Assembly (NCBI GenBank): GCA_903813345.2
Contig: CAIIXF020000809.1
Location: 62,001-126,000 of the forward strand
DNA: 64,000 nt
Direction: 5' to 3'
Source of the DNA: Owenia fusiformis
Lineage: Eukaryota > Annelida > Polychaeta > Sabellida > Oweniidae
Below, in pieces: positions 1-13,100 of the stretch. The notes beneath the pieces were generated by a model. It was not told where the DNA came from and searched no databases. It saw only the letters and a program-made list of their open reading frames with translations. Position 1 is the stretch's first letter. Each line of letters starts with the position of its first letter. Both the position numbers and the translations under genes were made by a program.

Positions 1-780
1 GGGTAGAGTTATGGTTGCTATGGTAACATGACATCACAATACCCGGGGCAACATTCCACGCAGAAAGTTACAGAGAATTTAAGCATTTTGTACATGCCAT
101 ATCAAAGTTAGAATCGAACAACTGGTGGGAATTACATCTTTGCTAAATACATCATTTGATATTCCTATGTATCCCCTACTTTGAAAAGTACAATCCTCTT
201 GGGTTAGTACAAGAGTAGCACTCAGTATCCATGACTCAAACACATGAGTGAACCCATTTGATGACATGTCATGCAGGGTCGATAGGACTTGGAGAAGGTC
301 ATTCTCATCTTTAACTATCTTACCGTGCTGATTAGCATTCCATTCTCCATATAAAAGTAAAAATTAGATATTGCATGATCAGAAGATTATGGTGCATCGT
401 CTTAGACCTCAAGACCTAGCTCCACTATAATGCAGTGGTCTTTAACGCTGACTTGCAGGCAGGCGCCTTATCAAGTTGGATGACTCGCTTCAAATTAGGT
501 CTTTTCAAAAACTCAACAGTGAATTGTGAAGACTGTCATACATAATGATATTTCAGGAAATTGAATAAATATTATTATTATGAAATCATACTTGAATCTG
601 AGTTTTATACCAACATCATAACTATAAAGCAACTAATAAAACAAACAAGAAATGTTGTAATGTAATAGGTGAATTAGATACTTTCTTCAGTTATATAAAA
701 ATGTTAGATACTACATTTTCATGAAAAAGTTGCCCCGGGTGTTGTGATGTCACGTTACTATAGTAACCATAACTTTACCC
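1..780. mobile_element. Non-autonomous DNA transposon with ~52-bp terminal inverted repeats
   Basis: Bases 1-52 and the complement of 729-780 match almost perfectly. The outer ends read GGGTAGAGTTATGG and GGGTAAAGTTATGG, and both inner ends finish in ACCCGGGGCAAC. The interior of about 675 bp is AT-rich and has no believable gene. The left end coincides with the window edge, so a target duplication cannot be read and the superfamily stays open. The element may also extend further left. Confidence 0.75.
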
Positions 781-916
781 ACATTTTATCATTTTTCTGA
801 GACTTTACAATTTTAGTTGCACTGCGTCAAAGTACAATTTTTGAAAATTTGAACACACTCGGTGCAGAATTGACAAAATGCCAGCACCAGTCCTGTTACT
901 TTTGGAACACCCCGTA
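781..916 (-). mobile_element. Probable mariner-like terminal fragment
   Basis: Read on the minus strand from 916, the sequence begins ACGGGGTGTTCCAAAAGTAA. This resembles the ACAGGGTGTCCCAAAA ends of the mariner relic at 41186-42186. Only one end is visible and no transposase is present. Confidence 0.3.
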
Positions 917-992
917 TGTATGTATGTGCGTGTGTGTGTATGTGCGTGTGCGCGTGTGCTTGCACGCCTGCATGTATGTATGTATGTTGGTA
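912..992. repeat. TATG/TG microsatellite
   Basis: Runs of TATG, TGTG and TGCG repeats, about 80 bp, abutting the mariner-like end. Long open frames through this stretch come from the low-complexity sequence and are not genes. Confidence 0.85.
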
Positions 993-1061
993 TGTCCGTC
1001 CATCTGTATGTCCCACAGTTTTCTTCAAAATTGCCACAGATATCACCTTCCAAAATTTCAT

Positions 1062-2100
1062 TATCCCACTGAACCAAGTTCGAGAAGCCACCCATCTGTT
1101 CATAACTCCAGTTTTTATGTCCCCACCACACAGTGTGTGGCCATATTGTCGACAAGTTCAAGAAGCCACCTGTCTGTTCATCACTCCAGTTTTTATGTTT
1201 CCACCACTCAGTGTGGGGCCATATTGTCAGCCTAGGATCGTATGTATGTATGTTACTCTGTATGTCCATCCATCCATACATACGTCCCACAGTTTTCTCC
1301 AAAACTGCTACAGACCACTTTCACATTTTCAGGGAGTACATACAGATAGGGGAGAAAAATTTCAACTCCATACCTACTTCCTGCCAGTCATTTTGAAGAC
1401 AAATGCCAAAATTCTTATCGACAAACTACTAGAAGAATAGCTTTTTAAACGTTAACATTAATTCACTTAAGTCATTCCAAGGTCAAAGGTCAATATCTTG
1501 GTAATTGGCGTTTTAATACATTTGGGCCTGTTGTGACCCTTTGAGGCCATGATTAGGTGACCTTGGGTCAAGTCATTCCCATGTCAATATCTAGGTATTT
1601 AGTGATTTATGGTTCTCGATGTCAAAGATTTGGGCATTTTAAGGACCTTAGGGCAACTGTGATCCTTGACGACACATGATTAGGTGACTTGAGGTCAAGG
1701 TCATTCCAAAGTCAAATGTCAATATCTAGGTATTTGGCATTTTGAGACCCTGGGGGCTGCTTTGACCATTGGCGACCCATGATTAGGTTACCTGAGGTCA
1801 AGGCCATTCTATGGTCAAAGGTCAATATCTAAGTTTGGCGTGTTAAGGCACTTGAAGGATACTTTGACCCTTGGCAACTTATTATTAGGGAACCTGAGGT
1901 CAAATTCAATTTTTATGGGCTATGGTCATCTCAAGGTCAAAGTAATATCTAGGTATTTGGCGTTTCAAGGCCTTTGCACAAGTTCACCTTGATCAATATA
2001 CAGGTTAGCATTTTATGGAGTTGCTGTCATGTGGGGGCTGCTGCCATGTGGGGGATTACTGTTACCCTTGGTAACCCACTCAAACGGGTAGAGTGCTAGT
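1062..2100 (+). mobile_element. Helentron-like non-autonomous element (HINE-like) with minisatellite core
   Basis: The 5' end reads TATCCCACTGAACCAAGTTCG. This is a two-base variant of the TATCCCATCGAACGAAGTTCG start of the better-defined copies at 25832 and 27105. The 3' end finishes in GTGCTAGT, like the CTAGT ends of those copies. Inside are an 80-bp tandem duplication (about 1064-1230) and about five degenerate ~110-bp units rich in GGTCAAGGTCATTCC and GTCAATATCTAGGTATTTGG (about 1470-2010). No protein is encoded. Assignment rests on the terminal motifs only. Confidence 0.5.
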
Positions 2101-4006
2101 TTTCATAAAATCCACAACTAAATTCTTGATAAGTCATTCCAAATACCTTAAGTATAAAAGTTTGAAATTTGTTTGTAACACTATCTACAGTGCCATGATT
2201 TTATGTAACATTTTATTCAGTGAATTAAAAAATACAATTTCTATGATATGTGCCTTATAGAAATACAATTATAATAGATCCCATACCATTACAACAATAT
2301 TGAAGTTCATTGTGTAAAGTGCACCTTTTGATTTTTGAATTTTTTAACATAATCTCAAATGAAAGTTTTAGTATTTGAATTTTGAATTTTAAGCATTAAG
2401 TTATGGTATATTCAAAACATAGTTTTATTGAATACTATTTATATATAGTACAAACCATATACTCATTCATGTTCAGACTAATTCAGTATGAGAATAAAAC
2501 AATAAAATGAATATAAGTTTATTTACAATTCATTTGGCTAAATTGTATTCTTAAATTGCATGTATTGAAACATTTTGTTTTAGATTAAATAAAATAGCTT
2601 ATATGTAACACTTGATTTCCCCTTGGAATTTTTTAATTGCACTTGAAAAGAAAAATAGCATAACACTCCCGCTCTTTTTCATATTAGAAAATTGTTATGG
2701 TTCGTTGCAACATCTTTTTTCTAAAAATTATCCAAGGAGAAATAAAAAAAATAAGGACAGAGCTACCTTTGAAAAAGTGAGAAGTACATAATTTTTCTAT
2801 GGTCTATCAGTACAATCCAATTTTTTTATTGTTTTTTGTCTTCAAGTTGAAAATAACATTTTATTCTTAAGTAAAATGAAGAATGTGCAATTCCACAATA
2901 CTCCTGTCCAAAATTGTTTGCAATTCATTACATGGCCCTTTTCAAAAGTTACTTTCTGAGGTTTTATACATGTGGCACATATCATAGAAGATGTATATCT
3001 ATTGTCTTGATATTTTTTATTTTTATTTTATGCAGCCATGGCAAGACCACCAAGAAATATAAGGAAGAGGGAGAACTTAAGAAGAGCAAAGTTAAATCTC
3101 AAGAAGGTAAACTAAACAAATAGTAATTCTTGTTGTTACCTTAATGTAAACTAGATGGAGAGCAGAGTTATATTAGCTCTTCGGTTACATTTCATAATCC
3201 AGAGCTAATGGGTAGGTACAGTGTAACCAAGAGATTGTGAGATCGAGAAACATCTTTATAGACAATGATCTCTGTCTGAGGTTTCAGTTACAAAAGTTTG
3301 ACAGCTCCAGTTGTGAGTTCTTAAGGACAGTTGAGTTATTGTGGGTATGTGTTTGAGTGAACTGTAGTACTTCTAGGCATCCTTGGCTAATGAAAGCTAG
3401 CCAAGTAGTATACAGCTCTGGATATATCAGGTAAGGTGATTGGTGCTATAACCTAGACGTTTAATTGGGTGTGGGCTTTATATATTTTAACTCATTTATG
3501 ATCAATGTCTGGGCTTTAAGTGGCAGAGTTTCTTGTTCCAAGTCATTAGGAACAATTGAGTGAAAATGTCTGTGCATAACTTATGTCATTTAAAGATTTC
3601 CTGAGCTGTAAACATTTCAGGATAAATCAAGATTGACAATTGTTTTTTTTTGCAATTACAGATCATGAGTTAAAAGACAATTGTGCTTATTGATTCATCT
3701 ATGACGAAAGTGTTCCACTGTATGTTTTTAAGGACAGTGTGTTTGAATGTAGTGAAAATATGTAATGAAACACTCAGTTTTGGGGACTTTCTGAATAGTC
3801 ATGGGCATTGGATAAGTTGTACCTGTGCTCTTTTTATTCATTTATTGTCACTAAGCTTCCAGTTGGAGAGTTGTGGTATGTGAGTATGAATATGACATCT
3901 AGTGTGTTAAAGTGAGTTAGTCAATCAATCTCAGGCACTGGATACATCAAACTGGCTATGTAGCATCCTAACCCTGCGAAAGTGATTTACGTAGGTATGT
4001 ATTCAT
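2101..4006. other. AT-rich stretch without recognised genes apart from one exon-like segment
   Basis: I see no conserved protein, RNA gene or clear repeat here other than the short exon-like segment at 3036-3106. If that segment is the first exon of the Helentron gene, most of this stretch is the element's 5' region and intron. Confidence 0.4.
3036..3106 (+). CDS. Putative first coding exon of the Helentron gene
   Basis: A T-rich tract ending TTTTATGCAG makes a good splice acceptor. It is followed at once by ATG in a strong start context (GCAGCCATGG, ATG at 3038), then 23 basic codons beginning MARPPRNIRKRENLRRAKLN, then a donor AAG|GTAAAC in phase 0. The large frame downstream has a consensus acceptor (TTAATTTTTTGCAG) at 7259 that also opens in phase 0, at residue A36. 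Short K/R-rich N-termini are common in transposon proteins. Joining the two is inference. It would mean the element at 4007-5038 and the LINE relic at 5850-7096 sit in a Helentron intron. Confidence 0.4.
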
Positions 4007-5038
4007 TATCCCATCGAACAAAATTCGGAGAGACATAGGGAACGCGTCCTTCCGTCTGTCCGTCCATACATATGTACATCTGTCCGTCCATCAGGGCAGT
4101 AACTCAAATACTGTTGGCCCGATTTTGTTCATATGTTGCACATATATATCCTATGAGGGTAGAAGTTCTACTAGAAAGCCGATTTTGAAAAATGGGGGCC
4201 ATTTAAGTGCAAATTTTACAGTAATTTAGGTGCAATATGTAAAACTGTAATAGCAAAATGTTTTAAGTGTAAAAAATGATACAGGACATTAATAAAGCTG
4301 GAAATGTAGCTATTAAAAAGCACATGGCAGCCATCTTGAAAAATGGCGGACTTGTTATTTTACAATTTTGCTGCAACTCAAAAAGTAGTGAAGTGATTTT
4401 GTTCATATATGGTATGTGAATACTATAAGCATGGCACACTGTCTAATGACACTTTTGGTAAAAGGCGGCCAATAACGCAGATGCGAGTAGGTAGTTACCA
4501 GATTCACCACCAGGTGGCTCGTTCGGGTCAGATAGCATGGCGGGTATAGGAGAGAGTTCCCTTAAACTTAAATCACATCTGTTTTAATGATTCAATTTTC
4601 ATATAACCCTTATGTATCTAATAGCTATGTAAACTGAAATATGTCCAGTAAAAGAAAATGTTATCTATCCAATACAAGAAAAGATATTTCACTTTTTGTG
4701 ATTTTGTATCATGGGGTCTATGGGGAATCAACCCGAACAAGAAGTCACATTTTCAAAAAATTAAATTTTCAAAGTTGATAAACAATTTTTGAAACCATAT
4801 TATTAGATGTACTTTTACATGTAGATTTCAAATATGACATCACTTTGACTGAATTTTGATTATTTAATGACGTAAATAAAGATTATTTCTACTCGTACCT
4901 AGTCTATTTGAAAAATGGCCACCATTTTAACGTATTTTACTATAAGCATGGCACACTGTCTAATGACACTTTTTGTAAATATGCCAGCCATGGCTGTTTG
5001 ATGGGATTTTCTACGCTTTGGCGTTGCTATTGTCTAGT
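4007..5038 (+). mobile_element. Helentron-associated non-autonomous element (HINE), copy A
   Basis: It begins TATCCCATCGAAC and ends with GATGGGATTTTCTACGC followed by a short tail to TGTCTAGT. These are the terminal motifs of the copy at 27105-28231. The 5' part carries the GTCCGTCC/CATACATATG low-complexity stretch. The core has units with CATGGCACACTGTCTAATG and AATGGCGGCC-type words, in fewer copies than the later element. The start and end motifs are partly complementary (ATCCCATC / GATGGGAT), like the short asymmetric inverted repeats described for Helentrons. Confidence 0.7.
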
Positions 5039-5849
5039 TTGTATTAGTCATTCATTCATCTGAATACCAGATACTATACTCTTTGCAATATTCTGTGGTT
5101 TTATATTTTGCTTTTTTGTGTTATTGAAAATTTTCATTTACTGTTAGTTTTCTGTAACTTTCACTTTTTTCAAATTTATAATTCATATTTGGTGATTTGA
5201 GACATGTTTTTTTTATGTAAATTTGCATGTTTACCTTAATTTATTGAAAATTAATATCAGCAATACTAGTGCCCTCACAAAAATTTGTTGGTTTTATCTC
5301 AGACCAGGCTCATGCTTTCAAAAATACCTTTATTTTTATTTTTTATTTTATTTTTATTTTTTTCACAATTTATTTCATTTTTGTTCACATCATACATTCA
5401 ATTATTGTTAAAACATATTGTAATCTGAAAAAGTATGCACCTTAGAATGTTAACTTAAATTAATATTTTGTATCATTAGGTGATCCAGTACATATATAGT
5501 TGTATTATTTGTAACAGATTTATTTGTTTTGTGTTATATGTGTGGTATGAACAGAGCAAAACAATTTAGCATTCATCCCTCATTCATTCTGCCATTCATT
5601 TTCACTCATTCACACATTCATCCAAATTTTACTGAACAGTGAGTTAAATTTTATAATATTTTATTTATTTCTTGTAATTTATAATTTGCCTTAAAAAATG
5701 TTGATTTTGTAATATAATCTTTAAAATATATTTTAAATCCAACAAAGGTTACATCTATCTTATCAATAAAGCTTCTGTATATATAATGTTTCATCAAAAT
5801 AATAGCTAAATTTAAAACATTAAATTCATCATCCTTAGGTTGATGGCCA
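5039..5849. other. AT-rich spacer with poly-T/TTTTA tracts
   Basis: Contains a T-rich low-complexity run near 5325-5370 and CATTCATTC repeats near 5575-5625. No gene or defined element is seen. Confidence 0.4.
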
Positions 5850-7096
5850 TATAATACATATCTTTGTCACTTAGTTTAATTTTCTTAATTGAGCTTTAAT
5901 GCAATCATCTAACATATGTTTGATTGTGTGTCTTTGTTGACAATATGGACAAAGATTTGTATCTGCTATATTCATTTTAAATAGTTTATCTTGACACACT
6001 AAAATATTGTGTAGAATTTTGCATTGAAAAATTTGATTTTACAATTATACTCCATGTTTTTAAAATTTCTTGATAAAAGGTTGAAACATTTGATAAATCT
6101 AATGATTTATAATCATAATGTGATTCAAATATGATGTTGGTTCCAAAATTAGCAAACATTATATTGGGTATGGTTTTCCACAGCCCTGCCTCTTTGTTGG
6201 TCAGTCTTTTTACCCATGCTGCTTTGAGGGCTTGATCCATGAGCTTGAATTAAACCATTTTTAGCCCTCCATCACAAATATTTCCAATTAAAGTTTTCTT
6301 CTTGATTTTAGGAGGTTTATTCCTCCAAATAAATTTTTGAATAACATCATCAATTTCCTTAATATATTTCTCTGGAATCACTGAAGTTGCTGAAATGTAA
6401 GTAAGCTGGGATATACCAATAGATTTGACTAAAAGAATTCTGCCTTTTATACTTTGATCTCTTCCATTCCATGTTTTAAGTTTTGACTTCATTACTTGTA
6501 TTTTATCTAAAATGTTATTTTTGATGTGAATATGTTCATTATATGTAAAACAATATCCAAGGGTTTTATAACTGTTTTATAACTGTTTTTAAGTCATTGA
6601 TACTATCATTTTTGTTTTTTGCATTTCCTATCCACATCAGCTCAGTTTTATTTTTGTTCAATTTAAGGCCAGAACAAACTTCGAATTTTTCTAAGATTCT
6701 CATTATTTCTGTAACAGATTCTTCATTCTTAAGTATAACTGTGACATCATTGGCGTACTGACACGCTTTTATTTCCTGATCTTGAATTGTAACACCCTGA
6801 ACATTTGTATTTCGTTTTTCTGCAAGGCAGAGAATCTCAATGACCATTATAAAAAGTAATCCTGACAGGGGGTCGCCTTGTCTTACTCCTCTGTGAACTC
6901 TAAAAAAGCTAGAGGACTCGCCATTATTAATGACACAAGTGTTTGAATTTTTATATATACTTTGAAAAAAATTAATGAATATATTGTTAAATCCAAAGGC
7001 TTCCAATGTTTTTTCAATAAAATTAAAAACAAGAATACCTTTATTGCCAAACAGTAAAATACTACCATCTCTGAGTGATAAATCTTTAACTTCCAT
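5850..7096 (-). pseudogene. Degenerate LINE (L1/Tx1-type) reverse transcriptase, C-terminal part
   Basis: Read on the minus strand, three frame-shifted blocks are collinear with the C-terminal half of an L1/Tx1-like ORF2. Block 1 (7096-6566) carries the FIEKTLEAFGF thumb/palm helix, RGVRQGDPLSGLLF, and the catalytic box as YANDV, where active enzymes have two aspartates (YADD/FADD). Block 2 (6492-6250) carries GRILLVKSIGISQLTYIS and FIWRNKPPKI. Block 3 (6240-5986) and the tail to about 5850 carry the C-terminal zinc knuckle, LCPYCQQRHTIKHMLDDC. The endonuclease and the first aspartate motif (DFEKAFD in relatives) are missing. Frame breaks plus the lost aspartate mean it is dead. Confidence 0.8.
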
Positions 7097-7154
7097 AAAT
7101 TTCCTAGAATAATTGCAATTATTATTTTTTGTGAATTTAGATTATTAGAATTTC

Positions 7155-10100
7155 ATGGCTTCTTCGTTTTACAAATTTATAATGCTCTTAAAAAGCGCAA
7201 AATATAATGGCATACGAAAAAATATTAATATTAGTACAGTAAGTATTAATTTTTTGCAGGCCTCACCTGACGGGAGGAAAAGGAGAAAGAGGTATGATTC
7301 CTGCGAAGGTCGCGGTGGGGGTGATGCATTTGCATCGCGGCTGGAGGGAGACCAAATGCATTCCCAACCTGTAGTAGTGCTTACTGTACCCAGAATAGAA
7401 AGAATAGAAACTGTAGTGCTTACTGTACCTAGAATAGAAACTGTAGTGCTTACTGAACATGAAATAGAAACTGAAATGCTTACTGTGCCTAAAGTACAAG
7501 CTGAAGTAGAAACTGAAATACAAACTGAAGTGCCTAATATACCTAAAATACCATGTGGAAAGCAAGAAATGCCAGTACCATTGTGCTTCAATAAGACCAT
7601 ACTTTCCGAAGTTGCATTCACTTGTTCAACTGAATGTATGTATAAAAACATTGATACAATATCGCGTGCAACGTCTAATGTTAGTGAGAACAATGCAAAC
7701 CATCACAAGATGTTAGCAGAACATATTGAAGATTCATTAATATCTGAGTTGGCCACACTGTTAACACAGAATACCATAAAGAAATCTGAGAAGAAGAAAC
7801 TCAGAAAACTTACCAAATTTGCCAATGTGTCAGTTGAGGTTAGAAGTGTCACAGAACCAAAAGATATTTTAATAGCAAACTGCATTGATACTCTCGGAAG
7901 ATCTCTCAAAATTATTCATGATGTGAACTCGCTTCTTACTGATAACAATGATATTCTTAGATCTCTGTTGAAATCAGAAAAGTACTTGAGTAACAAAATA
8001 AGGGGACAAGAAAGATCTGAAGTTATCAAAATGAAAGCAAGAAGAAAGAAAATGGAACGACATTTAAAAAACAATGAACCGTTGCAGCCTATTCTTATGA
8101 AAACACAGAAACTATCGAGGCATAAACTTGGACGACAGAAAAGCAAATCAACTTCAAAACAACAAAAGCATGTCCCAGATAGTACTTTCAGAGCTTCACG
8201 ACCAAAGAAACATGTATTGCCACGCCATGATCTAGAACAGTATTTTTCTGACAACACTGTAAGAGTACCACCAATTGAAAATAATGATCTCAAAATCGTA
8301 AACATTGATAACACTGAAATACTGTTCAAACTGAATATTGAACACTGTTCAAACAGGAAAGAACTGAAGAGATCCAAATATCTTAGTTACAAATCAGATA
8401 TTGATACAACTAGAAACAAACCAGACACTAAAAATGTGCCAGACAGTGAAAATCCATACTTTGTAGAAATTGTAGAACAAATGCAAGATATTTTTGCTGA
8501 AGGATGTTTACGTGTTCCACCAGTAACGATTCATAGTCATAGCAAAAACAATGAAATACTGTCTTCCATGAACCATAAATATGAAGTGAAAAAGACTGAA
8601 ATCTTAGAAGCTGACAATGATGACAAACTGTTTAATGAAAATGTGTCTTCGAAAGATTTACAAACTGGAACAAAATACAAAGTTTCCCAAACTGGAGGTT
8701 ACAACCCAAAAGATAATTCTAAGGATAAATCAAAGGAAAGTCCTGATGATGTAACTGTTTTGAAAGAAACCTACAGTGAGCCTATTGGGAATTTTAACCC
8801 TTTGCAAAACCAAGAGAAAGTTCATTTATGCAACATCCATCATCTCAAGTATACGCCAAAAAGCAATGATCCTGTATATGACAATGTTGAAATTGCCTTT
8901 ATGAAGCCAAAATATGAATCCTTAAAACATATCAGAGGTGATGGAAACTGTCTTTTTAGAGCAATTGCATATTGTATAACAAACAATGAAAATGACCACA
9001 CTGCTATTAGACAGAGTATAGTGTCTCATAGAAATGACCAAAGCTGTAAGAAATACATTTGTAAAACAAGAGGAATAACCGCAACAGAATTGGAAAATCA
9101 TATAAAATCCCAAAATATGAATAGATCATCTGTATGGGGAACTGATATTGAAATTGCCGCAGCTTGCCATTTATTCCAAACCCAGATACTTACTTTTGAA
9201 AACACAAATAGATGGACAGTATTTGGAAAAACATTTGTTAACAGATGTATGTACCTAGATCATTCTAGCCAATGTCATTATGACGTGGTAACAGATGTGA
9301 TAGCTGCAAATACAAATACAAATCCTGCAAAGAACAATGCATCAGCAATACAGATATTTGATCAAGTTATAGAAGGAAATATGTCTCAAAATCATCTAAT
9401 GTTTGAAGGCATAGGTCAAGGAAAACAATGTTATGCTAACTCTTTGTCATTTTTACTGATGCTTCAAAATGAAAGTCACCGTGAAATTAATGCAGAATTC
9501 ATTACTGATGTTTTAGTCCGAGGCAACATATTATACAATAGTATCATATCTCAAAATCCAACTCCAACAGGTTATTTGGAAATATTTGATATTCCAAAAA
9601 TCTTAAGCTTTAACAACAAAAACTATACATACAAATCAAGACAACAACAGGGCTACTTAGAGTACTGGAATTATACTGAAGAAGACGATGATGGATTAAC
9701 TCTACATGAAGCTATTGAAAAAGGGCTCACAGATTACAACTCATGCCTTGTTACATTCCTGAATACAACAACTTGTGTAATGAAGAGTAAAGACATGTAT
9801 TACTCATTTGATCCTCACAGTAGGAATGATCAAGGACAAATTGATGTTTTTGGAAATGCAATTGTTCATATGTCAAATTCATTGGAAAAAATATCAATGT
9901 TTTTGTGGAACACTGCAGAGTCATTAACTGATAGTTTGATAAACAGAACCAATGTCAAGCATGGGTTTTCTGTTGATAGTATAACATTTGAAGAATGTGC
10001 AAGAGCTAATCAGATACAAGACCCAGTACCCAAGGCTAAAATCCAGAGGCAAACGATATCAAGCAAAATAAAATGTAAAAATGATCCTACCAAAAATGAA

Positions 10101-13100
10101 GCACTAAACTTGACTGTCAAAAAGACAAGTAGGGAACCATCTTGTATGCCCTCGAAATCAATTAAAAGAAAATCTTGCAAAAGGAGATTAAACTTCACAG
10201 AAGATACTGACATCCAACCCAGTAAAGAGTTTAAAACTATAGAACCTTTATCTGATAGCAAACAGAATCTTTTTAGTTCAACCAGTCTGCAAATCAAACA
10301 ATCATATGTTCATTTATGTAAATTAAAGGAAACATATGGTCAGGTAACGGCTGGAAATTGTGATAAAACAAGACATGATTCAACTAAATGTACCAAAGAT
10401 GAGACCTGTTGTAGTAGCCCAATTACTGCTGATTGTAAAAATGAAGATATTTTCTCAGAAAGTGACAAGGCAAAGTTGAGAAAGCTGTCAAGGTCAGATC
10501 AGAAGAAATACAAGCAGAAGATATATGAAAGACACAAGTACTCTAGTGATAAGGTCTTCAGACAAAGTAAGGTTGACCAAAGTAAACAACAAAGCAAGGA
10601 AAAATATGAAACTGATGAACCTTTCAAGCAGAGAAAGAAAAAGCAGAGCACAAGAAATTATGAATCAGATCTAGATTTTCGACAGAAAGTGAGACACCAA
10701 AGCAAAGAAAAGTATGAATCTGATCTAGATTTTCAACAGAACGTGAGACAGCGAAGCAAAGAAAAGTATGAATCTGATCTAGATTTTCAACAGAATGTGA
10801 GACAACGAAGCAAAGAAAAGTATGAATCTGATCTAGATTTTCAACAGAACGTGAGACAACAAAGCAAAGAAAAGTATGAATCTGATCTAGATTTTCAACA
10901 GAAAGTGAGACAACGAAGCAAAGAAAAGTATGAATCTGATCTAGATTTTCAACAGAACGTGAGACAACGAAGCAAAGAAAAGTATGAATCTGATCAAGAT
11001 TTTCAACAGAAAGTGAGAAAAGAAAGCCAACAAAAGTATAACACAGATGAAGCCTTCAAGAAAAGTAAGATCAACCAAGGTAAACAAAAATACATTACTA
11101 ACAAGACTCGAAGAGAAAAAATTGAAAAAGTAATTCATGACTTCAAACAAACAATACATGATGGACTAAACTATATTTGTGTTGTTTGTCACAGATTGCT
11201 TTTTAAAAATCAAGTGCTTCTCTACAAAGAAAATACTTATTCAAAATTATCTCGTCAGGATGAACAAAAGAGTGTTTCAAAAATGTATTTACACAAGAAA
11301 GAAAAATCATGCAACAAAAATTGTACACTTTGCAATTCTCCTAAGAGCAAATTATGGATATGTCAGAACTGTCATGTTCACTTTAAAAAAGGTAAAATTC
11401 CAATGATGTCTTTTAGCAACAATATGTCTGTACCATCAATTCCACCAGAACTGAAAGATTTAAATGTCCTTGAACAACATTTAGTCTCGTTACGTTTACC
11501 TTTTATGAAAATAGTACAATTGCCAAGAGGAGGACAATCTGGTATGAATGGTCCTGTTATATCTGTATCAAGTAATGCCGAAGAAACGATAAAAGTCTTA
11601 CCAAGACCAATTAGTGATGAACAACTTTTCACAGTGAAACTGAAGCGCAAACTTGAATATAAGGGTCATTACTTATATAACTTAGTGAATATTTCTAAAG
11701 TAAAAAGAGCACTCAAGTACCTTAAACAAAACAATGAGCTATACAAAGATATTGAAATATTAGATGATTTTGTGAATTCAATACCTCCTGAAATTTTAAG
11801 TGAAGAAGATAAAAAAATATATGGAAGTAAACATGCCTTAAAATTTACTGAGACAGATTGTGATCAAGATCAACAAGAAACCAAAACAGAAATCCTGGAT
11901 AAAGACACTCGTAGTGATATACAGAATATAGTATTTGATACTTGTATGCAACCTGATGATATTGCTCAGCACATTATTGACACACATCTTGACAAGATAT
12001 ACTGCATAGCACCAGGAGAAAGCAACAAGCCAATACGTATTCTTCAAGAAAAGAACAATGAAGCACTTTCATTCCCAACTTTATTTCCAAATGGAAAAAA
12101 TACAAATGCTGAAAAAAGAGGAAATAAATTGTCAGTAACCAAATATTTTGGCAATAGGTTGTTATCTGCAGACTTAAGATTTGCTAAAAGTACTCAATAT
12201 ATATTTTATGCCCAATATTTGACTGAACTTCAGAATATACTTTCTAAAGTTAGTATCAGCCTCAGGAAAATAACAGAAAAGTCAACAAGTGGTGATGTAA
12301 TAACAGCCGATGATATCATAAGTAAAGATAAAAGTGAAAGTCTTTGCCGGAAAAATGTTGGTCATCACTATCTGCAACCAATCCGTGGCACACCACCATA
12401 CTGGCAACATGTACAAAAAGATTTATTTGCAATGATACGACAACTTGGACCACCAACATGGTTTTGTTCATTCTCATCAGCAGATTTGAAATGGAATGAG
12501 GTTATTGAAACAATCCTGAAACAAAATAATGACCCACGTTTGCCAGAAGATATAACAAAAACAGAACGATGTGAATTCATCAGAGATAATCCAGTTACTG
12601 TTGCAAGAATGTTTGATAACAGATGGAGAAGGTTCATGAATGATGTGCTGAAATCACCTGCGGAACCAATTGGTAAAATAAAAGATATGTTTTACCGTGT
12701 TGAGTTTCAAATGAGAGGATCCCCCCATGTACACTGTTTAATTTGGATTGAAGATGCTCCCATTTATGGCAAATCAAAAGAATCAGATGTTGAGGAATTC
12801 ATTGATAGATACATCTCTTGTGAATTGCCAGATGAAACAATTGATCCAGATTTGAACAGATTAGTCAATGAAGTTCAAACACACAGCAAAAACCATTCAA
12901 AAAGTTGTAAGAAAAATAAAAAAGCAAGTTGTAGATTTCACTTCCCCAAACTTCCATCTAACAGAACCTTTATTGTTGATGACAACATTCCTGATGAACC
13001 AATAGAGATTATACCAATAAAAGTAGCTGAAGATATTATTCAGTCTCTTTGGGAGTTCTTTCTGTCAGAAGATTATGCTAAAATGACATTAACAGAAATA

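Noticed and set aside
805-1440. Overlapping open frames on both strands at 0.8-1.4 kb
   Set aside because: They run through TATG/TGTG microsatellite and duplicated non-coding repeat. Composition is biased and no motif is present.
7169-7693. Minus-strand open frames inside the Helentron gene (for example 7169-7693, 7916-8377, 14432-14752)
   Set aside because: They are antisense to a frame with full domain conservation and have no recognisable motifs.
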